Source: Haberlea rhodopensis (Eukaryota; Streptophyta; Magnoliopsida; Lamiales; Gesneriaceae). From it: a DNA stretch of 64,000 nucleotides. The stretch covers positions 2,604,001 to 2,668,000 of the forward strand of contig CAJQUN010000009.1 of assembly GCA_907163345.1 (NCBI GenBank). Direction: 5' to 3'. The notes under the pieces are model-generated. The model saw only the letters and a list, made by a program, of their open reading frames with translations. It did not search any database and was not told the origin of the DNA. Within the stretch, counting starts at the first letter, position 1. Each line of letters opens with the position of its first letter. The translations under genes and the position numbers were made by a program. Below, in pieces: positions 56,094 through 64,000 of this stretch.

Positions 56094-57726
56094 TTACCCT
56101 CGATGACAAGAGTTCGTTCTTGTCATTGGTCCAATGCCTCTTGCTTCTTCTATGGTGGTGAACAAGATACACTCCTCCTTTGAGTTGCTTGGCCCTTCAT
56201 CCTCCTTCCCATGGTTGTTCCTACAAAATAAATTTCCAATAGGAGGATCTTTGGTACCCATTTGATTTTTGGGTCCTTGAGGGTTAACTTTCAAAGGCAC
56301 TTTTGGAATCCATTTCCACCTCTTATTAGGTTGGTATTGGATTCTAGCAAACCTACATTTATTCTTAATATGACCATCTTTGCAACAATAAGTGCAAGTA
56401 GGAGAATTGTGCTTTGGTTTGGCCAACAAGCTAGAAAAGGTTTTTGATTTGCTTGAGTAGCCTAACCCAGCTTTGTCAAAGCTACAACGTTGCAAGCCAT
56501 TCATTCATCTTTTTACTACTTTCACTAAATTTGCAAAATGATATCTTTAAAGAATTTAATTCATTTTTCAATGAATTATTTTCTTCATCTTTCTTAGCAA
56601 TCTCAAGTTTGAGTAATTTGTTACTCATCTTGGTTTTTCCAAGAGCACCAATAAGTTCATTATAAGACTCTAAAAGTTCATCAAATGAAGGTACCTCATC
56701 GTCGCTTTCATCTCCTTCATCTCCAAGAGATATTAAACAAAGATTGGTGGCTTCTTCTTCATCGGAGTCGCTATCACTCCATGTGGCTATAAACGCCTTC
56801 TTCTTGCCTTTGTCCTCATTCTTCTTCCTAGGACATTTGTTAGCATAATGACCTTTTTCTTGACAATTATAACAAGTTACCTCATGTTTGGATTCTTGTT
56901 TGGTAGCATTTGAGGTCTTTGACTTGCTATGTTTGTTGAAGAGCTTCTTGAACTTCTTTGTGAACAACATCAACTCTTCATCATCATCATCTTCTTCATC
57001 ATCGGAATGGTCTTTCCTTCCAACCAAAGCGATCCCATTTCTTTTGGATCTATCCTCCTCCTTTACTTCTCTTCTTGTGGCAACTTCAAGCTCATGAGTC
57101 ACCAATGTGCCATGGAGCTCATCAGGATCATAAGATGCGTTCTCCCCTTTGTTGGACTCGATGATGGCCGTCCTCTTGGCATCCCATTCCTTTGGTAAGG
57201 CTCTTAGTGCTCTCCTCCATATTTGCTTTGGAGGATACTTCTCTCCAAGTTGAGCAAGCTCGTTGATAATTAGGGTGAGCCTCCTAAACATGGAATCCAC
57301 CTCTTCTCCAGACTCCATCTCAAATGTCTCATATTTGAGTTGTAGGAGATCAATCTTGGTCTCCTTCACTTGGTTGGTTCATTCATGACAAATTTGCAAT
57401 TTGTCCCATATCTCCTTAGCCGTTGAGCACATCGAGATCCGGTTGTACTCCTTCATATCTAAGGCACAATGCAAAATATTAATCGCTTTAGCATTTTGTG
57501 AAATTAATATCATATCCGCTCTATTGAAATCGTCCATTTCTTTGGGAACACTAATTCCCCCAACTTCCTTTAAAGGAATATGTGGACCTTTCACTATGAT
57601 TTTCCATAGATCATAATCTACGGATTGGATGTATAGAGAAATTCTATTCTTCCAATAACCGTAGTTATCACCCGTGAAAAGCGGAGGGCGATTTGTCGAT
57701 TGACCTTGAGCAAACTCATTTGCTAG
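56094..57726 (-). pseudogene. Copia-type gag of TR-GAG copy 2, stop and frameshift
   Basis: Starts at MANLANEFAQGQ (57726), as in copy 1, and has the same order: NYGYWK gag N-terminus, acidic region, knuckles CYNCQEKGHYANKC and CTYCCKDGHIKNKC, and a final GPMTRTNSCHRG. A TGA at 57376-57378 replaces the Gly codon found in copy 1 (CHEGTNQ). A small deletion near 56500 shifts the frame just before the second knuckle. The stop site differs from that of copy 1, so the damage occurred independently, and each copy is intact where the other is broken. Confidence 0.88.
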
Positions 57727-57764
57727 ATTAGCCATATAAAAATTTTGATTTAAAACAAAAATCA

Positions 57765-57780
57765 AATGGCTCTGATACCA
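57765..57780 (-). promoter_or_regulatory. Primer-binding site (initiator tRNA-Met) of TR-GAG copy 2
   Basis: Minus-strand TGGTATCAGAGCCATT lies two bases inside the 5' LTR, identical to copy 1. Confidence 0.9.
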
Positions 57781-57782
57781 CT

Positions 57783-59645
57783 TGTTGGAATCGAAGAGGG
57801 GGGGTGAATGAGATTCCTTGGCTACTTTAGCGTTTTAAAATGAGTTTGAAAAATAAAAGAGTTTTGCGCTTGCGGAAGCCTTTAGTCAATCGATAAATAA
57901 AAAGAATAAATAAATAAATGCGTAATGAAAAATAAAGCAATAAATAACAAAATGATTTGTTATAGAAGTTCGGCGATGAATCGCTACGTCTCCTCTTCCC
58001 GGTTAGATAACCTCCAACCGAGGTTTCCACTAGAATAAACGATCTTGGCCTTGAGGGCTCCAAGTTAGCCACAACCCAACTCTTCCCGAGTTTACAACGC
58101 TCTTCCCGAGCACACTACTCTTCCCGAGTACACAAGCTCTTCCCGAGCACAATACTCTTCCCGAGTATACAAAGCTCTTCCCGAGCTACCAACACTCTTC
58201 ACGAGTCTTCTTGGCCTTAAGGGCTCCAAGGATAGCCACAACACATGCACCAACTTCACTTGTTGGCGACTTTACAATTTTCCAACTTGCTTTGGTGTTG
58301 GAGGACCTTTACAATAAACCAACAAACACCTTCACGGTGTACTCACACGAAGATAACAAGACTCTAACAAAAAGAATGAATTACAAGCTCCAATACAACA
58401 ACAATGTATGGAGATTGCAATGCTATTTGAATTTTGAATGATCAAAGCTTTGTAGAAGTTTGTAGGCTTGTTTCTTGTCTTCAAAATGCTCCAAAGCATC
58501 AATATTTATAGTGTAGGAGGCCCCCAAGGCTCCTACTAGCCGTTGCTACACATAAGGCTTGAATCACGCCTCGATCGCCTCGGACATCGCCTCGGGCGAT
58601 CTCCATCGCCACCCTTTAACGGTCAAATCTGGCCCAGATCGCCTCGGGCGATCTCCCCATCGCCTGGGGCGATCATCAATGATAAACAAGGCCGTAGGTA
58701 AAGTTCTGGATCGCCTCGGGCGTTCCGTGCATCGCCTGGGGCGATCGCCCTTCAAAAAAATGGCCTAGGAAGCATTCTGGATCGCCTGGGGCGAGGTTGA
58801 CCATCGACTGGGGCGATCTGATCGCCAGCGTGCCCACCGTGCCATCGCTTCAGTCGATGGTGCGCAACATGGCTCGGATCGCCTGAGGTGATGGCCCGGA
58901 TCGCCTGAGGTGATCTGCCAGATTTCAGCACTCTCAAACTTTGCACTATTCGACCATCTTAAGCTCATTTCTGGGAAACGTGGTAAACATGAAAGTTGTT
59001 GCTCTTCCTCTTATCTAGGTGTGTACAAAATTTCATTGCATTTCATTAAGGTATGAAGAAGTTATTTTCAAAATTCTACAGTCGCTCAAACCTTGCTACA
59101 ATCTGCACTTGTTATGACTTCCATGACATTTTGCTCCATGATGCAATCCGAATTGGACTGAGATGTTCGAATATGAAATCTAGCATATTGCGTTGGCTTT
59201 TCAACCTCTTTGGATTCACCTTGTTCGGAGCATTGACCCAAGAGATATAATCAAAAGATTGCACTGCGCTCCAATTGGCTTCTATACGAATTTGCCCACC
59301 AACGGACCATTGGTTTGTGGGTCTTCATCCCATCATAAGAAATTGTTCCAACATCATTCCACACATGTTGAACACTTAAATTGGTTGTTAATAGATGTCA
59401 TTCCTTCTCGTCCAAGCTCAATAGATTCCTTGATAAAAATCACCGCTTGTCCTATGAACTCGCATATGTTATTGTATAACTTGGGTTCTCTTCCATTGGT
59501 CTTCCCAACCAATTTATCAATATAACCATGTACACTAAGTAGACATATTAGTACAACAAATGCAAGTTTTGTTGATCATCAAAACCCATAAATAATTCGG
59601 AGATAAATTAAGCATTAAACACAACTACGTGTTTAAGGCTCAACA
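57783..59645 (-). repeat. 5' LTR of TR-GAG copy 2
   Basis: 1863 bp, same length as the 3' LTR. Differences seen include one single-base gap pair in the first 300 bp, substitutions in the palindrome array, and a small cluster at about 59058-59083. Confidence 0.92.
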
Positions 59646-59650
59646 GAACC

Positions 59651-60150
59651 GACCGCCGTCCAACTACCCCTATCCAAATGCCGATGAACTATCCTCAACC
59701 ACCACCCGGGTATGCACCAAAGCCAAGCATGTATGAGCTACTAACCAAGTTCATGTCATCAACGGAAAAGAGGATGAACAATCACGAGGAGTCGATACAA
59801 AACTTGGAAGTTCAAGTGGGACAGTTAGCAATAATCTTAGCCGAACGAACACAAGGATCACTACCCACTACCTAGTGACACTGAAAAGAACCCTAGGGAG
59901 CAAGTCCATGCCATTACATTGAGGAGCGGAAAGGAGGTCGCTGAGAAGAAAGATGCGCATGTTGAGCGCAAGGGCGAGGCGCACATCAAGCAAGAAGATG
60001 ATCAAACAAGCAACAAAGGTAAGTCTACTAAGACACTACATCCATCACACCTGCCAAGGTGGATATACCACTCTCATTCCCCGCTGCATATAAGAGAGCA
60101 AAATCAGATGCTCAAGGTTGAAGTTGAGCAAAGCGTGGTGCAATCTTGTC
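59651..60150 (+). pseudogene. Athila gag, second part
   Basis: After the GAACC duplicate the Athila gag resumes with a proline-rich stretch, then LLTKFMSSTEKRMNNHEESI and NLEVQVGQLAIILAERTQG, then in a new frame REQVHAITLRSGKEVAEKK. These are the standard C-terminal Athila gag motifs. A TAG at about 59873 and a frameshift break it. It fades out near 60120-60150, where a LINE-like fragment begins. Confidence 0.85.
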
Positions 60151-60610
60151 TCGTGTAAGGTCTCTTTCTTTGTGTGGAGATTGCTGCAAAACAAGTTACC
60201 AACCAAATTAAACTTAGCTAGAAGAAATTAAATTGATATTACTTGTGAGCTGCCTTTTGCAATGAGGAGGATGAAGATTTGTCTCATTTATTATTGACAT
60301 GTAAGTTCTCTAAAGCTATTTGGGACAATAGTTTCCAATGGCTAGCCATCACCATTACAAGTTCAAATTCAGTGGAGGATCATTCTGTCAAACATCTTAA
60401 CTCTACGCCAACAGTACATCTTTTTCATGTATGGATTGCTATTTGGCAATGTATTGCTTGGTATATTTCGAATTCTAGGAACAATGTAATTTTTCGACAT
60501 TGTAGTATTAATTTGGACAGTCATTGAGAATATCAAAGTTATGTTGTGAGTTTGGTTGAAGGAGTTAGGGTCAATGCTAGTCAGTTACTCGATTAACGAT
60601 TGATTCCTTC
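60151..60610 (+). pseudogene. LINE-type zinc-binding (zf-RVT) tail remnant
   Basis: Reads FVWRLLQNKLPTKLNLARRN, a stop, then CELPFCNEEDEDLSHLLLTC and KFSKAIWDNSFQWL across a frame change. This is the zf-RVT pattern W-x-L-x(n)-K-LPT..C-x(4-6)-E-x(2)-H-L-x(3)-C found at the C-terminus of plant LINE reverse transcriptases and related genes. About 230 bp of likely 3' sequence follow. No RT core is present, so it is a 5'-truncated LINE or a gene fragment derived from one. Confidence 0.6.
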
Positions 60611-63055
60611 AACCTCGTCTTTGTCTTGACTTGTAAGTTTTTCTTTTCCATTTAGTACCCCTTATACTATTTTCAATAATTTTTTTTGCCTTACAATTAA
60701 GGTTGCCTTTTCAATTATGATTTAAATTTATGTAAAATACTATGATTCGTGTATGCCTTTTCAATTATGATTTTAGCGGATGAGATTCATAATGGTTTTG
60801 AAAAATTGGATTTGAATGACTTCAATAACTAGGAATTTGAAGTACCTTGGTATTATTAAAAAAAATACATTACAATTGAAGATGTCGGATTTGAAATCTA
60901 TGGATTTCATAATTAGTCAAACAATTTAAATGTGATCTCTAATGTGTGTTTTTTCTTGAATTAATAGATTTCTTTGTGGTTTGATTTTATTTATAGATAC
61001 ATTTATTTCATCTTTATTTGAGATTCCAAATATGAAATTTTATATGTGCATCAATCCATGTTCAGATTAGTTTGATAGAATATGTCGATTTGTAAAATAT
61101 ATAAGATGATCTAGCGTGCGCCTTTACATGTAACACATACAATCAGTTTTTTAACGTAAAATCTTGTGTCCGTGAAGATTTTAGTTTTTGTGGTTGCTAG
61201 GTGTAACCACTCTTGGACGATAACATTTATATCCAAAAGTTTAATATTATACTCAGGGCAGCATCAAACCTATCGAGATTTTAAGAGTAGTGTCGTTCCA
61301 TGTTGGAACTCTCATCAACATATGATGAGACAGCGATGGAAAAGGAGAATCAAACCTTTAATTTTGCCAGGACACCAATAATCTCATTCTGATCCCATTC
61401 CTCAGCCTTTTGCTGCTTTAACAAGAATCAGATGTGACCACATACTTTTTTTGTGGTAATAATTGAAATTTAACATCGAACAACAATGTAACACGAGACT
61501 CGTATTAAACTAAGGATTTGGTATTGGAGATTTTCGTTTTATAATGTCAATTCAACTCCTACAAATTTACCAGTGATTAATGACAATTAGCCTACAACAT
61601 TTGTCTGTGTTGTGCTAATATTTTTTTAAAAAAATTGTTTTTGCATTTTTGTTTTAATACTATAGGAAAGCCTGAAAGGTATTCTAGATAAAAAAATGGT
61701 ATTATTTATTTTTTATTGGGTGAATTACTTATATAATCCCTCTAGTTTGAACAATAATGAGTTTCATTCATCTATATCTCACATGCTATATATTTTTATG
61801 TCAAATCATAGGGGAGACAATTGTAATTTTTTCTTATATTTATTACAAACTAAAGCGTGTGATATTGTATTACAGTTATTCTAAACGAGGACACATCAAT
61901 TATTGTTCAAATCAGAGATCAAAAGTTACAGTAAATATTTTCTACAGGGAAGATCACTCTAATTTTTCCTTTTTTACTTAAATATAGTTTGATCTTTCCC
62001 AATAGTAAAATCATTAAACCTAAAAGGAAATATTATTGCCAAAACAAATATTGTTGATGAGAGTATCGTAACACAGACGTAAAAGAGAGGAATCTCTTCT
62101 CCAACACATAATCATGTCCTCTTTAACTCCTTCTCCAACACATAATCATGTCCTCTTTAACGGTTTTTTTTGGTGGAATACATTATTGGAAACAGAAGGC
62201 AATGACAATGAAAGAAAGCCAGGTACATGATGGAAATTTAGATGCTACTGTCAATCATTATTGGGACTTCTCTATTTTTATTTTTATTTTCCTTTTTTTT
62301 TGGGATTTCCCATATTTAGATAATAACTTCCTTTATTGGTATATATGTAACCTCACAAATATATTCCCCCACCATCGTGTTCATGATTAGTTCAATTCTG
62401 GCATTGTGCCTAGTGCTAGCAGAATATACAGACAGATTCTTATCATATGAGTCGATCAATATGCCCATTGATGAAACGTCGATGATAATATCCTTGGAGT
62501 AGCATCGAACTAACACAAATCCCATGAAATAGTGCTCAAACCCAACATGGATTGATTTTACCGTAAAAAAATGAATCTTGTTAATAGTTTTTGGATATAA
62601 TTAAATTTAAGAAAATTACATTTAACATCGTATAGTTTGGTCTAAATTTCACTTTGCAACTGTTGTTTGAAAAATTACATTTTACATATGAATTAAATAC
62701 GTAGTAAGATTACTGCTTCCATCACGATCAATTGTTCGAGGAGATCGTCAACCCATAAGTAAACTAATTAACTATGATAATGAAAAATAAAATCAGAACA
62801 GAGAGAAAGGGATAACATGAGGTATAGTGCACGAGATCATAAGAAAATAAATTACTTGGGCAAGAAATCTAGCTAGCTAACTGAATGATTAATAAGATTT
62901 TCATTTTGTTGAAATAGATTTGAACTTGGTACATTTAAAGAGTGTGTGCGTGTGTGTGTGGGAACTTGGTAAATTCCCACCTTGTCAAATGCTAAAATGT
63001 ATAATCATTGATCATCTTTAATTTGATCTTCCAAATTGGATAAATTATAAAATGT

Positions 63056-63356
63056 TCACATAGAATAGTTATATTTTCAATAGTAATCAAACTTTTAGAA
63101 CTAATCAAATACAAATAAATATTTTTTAACAAAAATAGTTCATATAAATATTTTTATCAAATATAGTCCACAGAAACTATTTTTTAACAAAAATAGTCAG
63201 GGATCATTTTTATTAAAAAATATCTTTTTTGTGACTATATTTGATAAAACATTTATATGGGGTCTACTTTTATTAAAACATTAGTTCTTTGGACTATATA
63301 TTGATTAATTCTAAAAGTTTGAGACGACTATTACAAATATCTCTATTCTATGGGAC
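63056..63356. mobile_element. Foldback MITE with long inverted termini
   Basis: Two inverted arms of about 50 bp: 63057-63107 (CATAGAATAG..AGTAATC..AAACTTTTAGAACTAATCAA) and 63301-63354, whose reverse complement reads CATAGAATAG..AATAGTCGTCTCAAACTTTTAGAATTAATCAA. The interior has further nested inverted blocks around TTTTTAACAAAAATAGT. It encodes nothing. The class (Mutator-like or other) is not assigned because a target duplication is not clear. Confidence 0.6.
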
Positions 63357-63708
63357 TATTTTAATCAGGGTTTTTTGAAATACAATTTACATATGATACA
63401 GAAAAATAAATAAATTTTATTCAAATTAGATAACAGCCACCACCAAACCTAGTTCATGGTGCTGTCTCTTCCTGAATATGTCCCTTTTTTAGTGATTTGA
63501 GGGTTTGATTCGTTACTTGTAGCCAAATCATAGGCCATTAGCATATTCTTGGCAAACCACATTTTCTTGTTGGTGCAAAAAAATTGCGACCGGTATCAGA
63601 CGGGTTATAGGCCATCAGCATAATAATTTTTTAATATAATCATTATCATATATGTACGGATATACACATGCATACAAAAATAGTGTACAAACCTTTTGGC
63701 TAAGCAGC

Positions 63709-63716
63709 TATATAAA
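63709..63716 (+). promoter_or_regulatory. TATA box of the terminal gene
   Basis: TATATAAA about 115 bp before the ATG at 63830. A transcription start near 63740-63750 would give a leader of roughly 85 bp, typical of plant genes. Confidence 0.55.
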
Positions 63717-63829
63717 CCCTACTAAACCCTACTTCAATTCATTCCCAGCTTCAAGCACCAAAGCACATCTCAAATATTTTCTCTATAGTTTCTTAATTGA
63801 ACAACACGTTATAATTATTTCTTTGAGGC

Positions 63830-63874
63830 ATGAATAAGCAGCTAGCCAACATGAAGCAATCCCTGTTTGATCAG
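63830..63874 (+). CDS. First exon of probable histidine-containing phosphotransfer protein
   Basis: Fifteen codons, MNKQLANMKQSLFDQ, followed by a GTAATT donor (63875), with phase-0 splicing. The KQSLFDQ segment matches the start of AHP4-type phosphotransfer proteins (..MKQSLFDQ-G..LDEQF). There the next exon carries the rest of the N-terminal helix, and the catalytic histidine lies further on. Such proteins relay phosphate from cytokinin receptor kinases to response regulators, between cytoplasm and nucleus. The TATA box and leader fit a real gene start. The rest of the gene, including the phosphorylated histidine, is beyond the window, so the call rests on seven to ten residues plus splice context. 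Confidence 0.5.
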
Positions 63875-64000
63875 GTAATTAATTATTTTTTTGATATTTT
63901 ATTTATAACATTCGGATCCTTAGCAGGTCTGTAAAATGTGTAAGAAAGATCATCGTTCCGAAAATCTCTATAATTATCATGAAGAGCCAAATCTCACGTT
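63875..64000 (+). other. Start of intron 1 of the terminal gene
   Basis: GTAATTAATTATTTTTTTG is a good dicot donor followed by AT-rich sequence. An AG at about 63928 (CCTTAGCAG) is a possible acceptor, but the following frame gives no family match, so the intron probably runs past the window. Confidence 0.4.

Larger units (their letters stand above)
53517..59645 (-). mobile_element. TR-GAG type (gag-only Copia-like) LTR element, copy 2
   Basis: Minus-strand element with two 1863-bp LTRs (57783-59645 is 5', 53517-55379 is 3'), an initiator-Met primer site, a polypurine tract and a GAACC duplication. The 2.4-kb interior encodes only Copia-type gag. LTR pairs differ by roughly 18 positions by eye, about 1 percent. 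The LTR is about 500 bp longer than in copy 1 because of an extra segment near 54690-55250. Inserted into the gag gene of the Athila element. The uninterrupted sequence that matches the chromovirus target in copy 1 is at about 55540-55575. Confidence 0.92.
50874..60150 (+). mobile_element. Athila-type Ty3 element, 5' part, split by TR-GAG copy 2
   Basis: LTR from 50874 to about 52355, primer site 52358-52375, then gag, which is interrupted at 53516 and resumes at 59651. The TGGCGCTGTTGCCGGGGA primer site (tRNA-Asp type) and the gag sequence are both characteristic of the Athila branch. Sequence after about 60150 turns into a LINE-type fragment. Pol, the envelope-like region and the 3' LTR are absent, so the element is truncated. 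Confidence 0.8.
60611..63829. other. Intergenic region with a foldback element
   Basis: AT-rich, no supported coding region until 63830. A 20-bp direct duplicate TGCCTTTTCAATTATGATTT occurs at about 60702 and 60755. A stretch near 60880-60925 is the reverse complement of one near 28605-28650. The foldback element is at 63056-63356. A TATA box for the terminal gene is at 63709-63716. Confidence 0.45.

Noticed and set aside
61166..62525. Several 60-80 codon frames in the right-hand intergenic region
   Set aside because: AT-rich random frames with no motif, splice context or repeated occurrence.

Overview
The window looks like nuclear DNA of a eudicot plant. The evidence is AT-rich intergenic DNA, long (TA)n tracts, spliced plant-type genes, and plant-specific classes of LTR retrotransposon (chromovirus, Athila, Tat-like, Copia), together with short non-autonomous elements. 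I cannot name the species. Only four cellular genes are supported: a GATA zinc-finger transcription factor (two exons, minus strand, 29004-30170), a SEC13 WD40 COPII/nuclear-pore protein (minus, 34882-35787), a DUF761-type protein (plus, 46937-47467), and the first 15 codons of a probable histidine-containing phosphotransfer protein (plus, from 63830 to the window edge). They share no pathway or operon-like arrangement; they are islands between transposons.

Most of the information lies in two nested stacks of retrotransposons. Stack 1 (5844-21862) has three levels, two of them with a 5-bp target duplication. A plus-strand, coding-poor Tat-like element (LARD type, 5849-21857, duplication AAATT) was entered by a minus-strand gag-only Copia-like element (6492-17223, duplication TCACT). 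That element was entered in turn by a minus-strand Ty3 chromovirus (8046-13648, flanked by ATAA). By eye, LTR divergence falls from the outside in: the outer LTRs differ by large indels, the middle pair by substitutions and 40 bp, and the inner pair not at all. Stack 2 (about 49190-60150) is a plus-strand Copia element cut in its protease region by a plus-strand Athila element. The Athila gag gene was then split by a second copy of the same gag-only element (53517-59645, duplication GAACC, LTRs about 1 percent different).

The gag-only family fits the class called TR-GAG: long terminal repeats, an initiator-Met primer site, a Copia-type gag with two CCHC knuckles, and no protease, integrase, RT or RNase H. 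Both copies share features I have not seen described: a series of polypurine-tract-like runs before the 3' LTR, two of them placed in the loops of potential hairpins, and an LTR array of GC-rich ATCGCC..GGCGAT palindromes. The outer LARD is a chain of unrelated tandem arrays between a normal primer site and polypurine tract.

The remaining DNA holds degraded elements: a minus-strand Copia element (40974-43796) with a repeated mini-hairpin, a gypsy LTR remnant ending at 39582, a 312-bp TRIM-like element with tRNA-promoter-like boxes (45314-45624), two SINE copies, three or four hAT-like MITEs, two related Harbinger-like MITEs, a foldback element near the right end, a LINE remnant, and four long (TA)n tracts. 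All boundaries, identities and domain calls were read by eye from the sequence; no alignment or database search was run.
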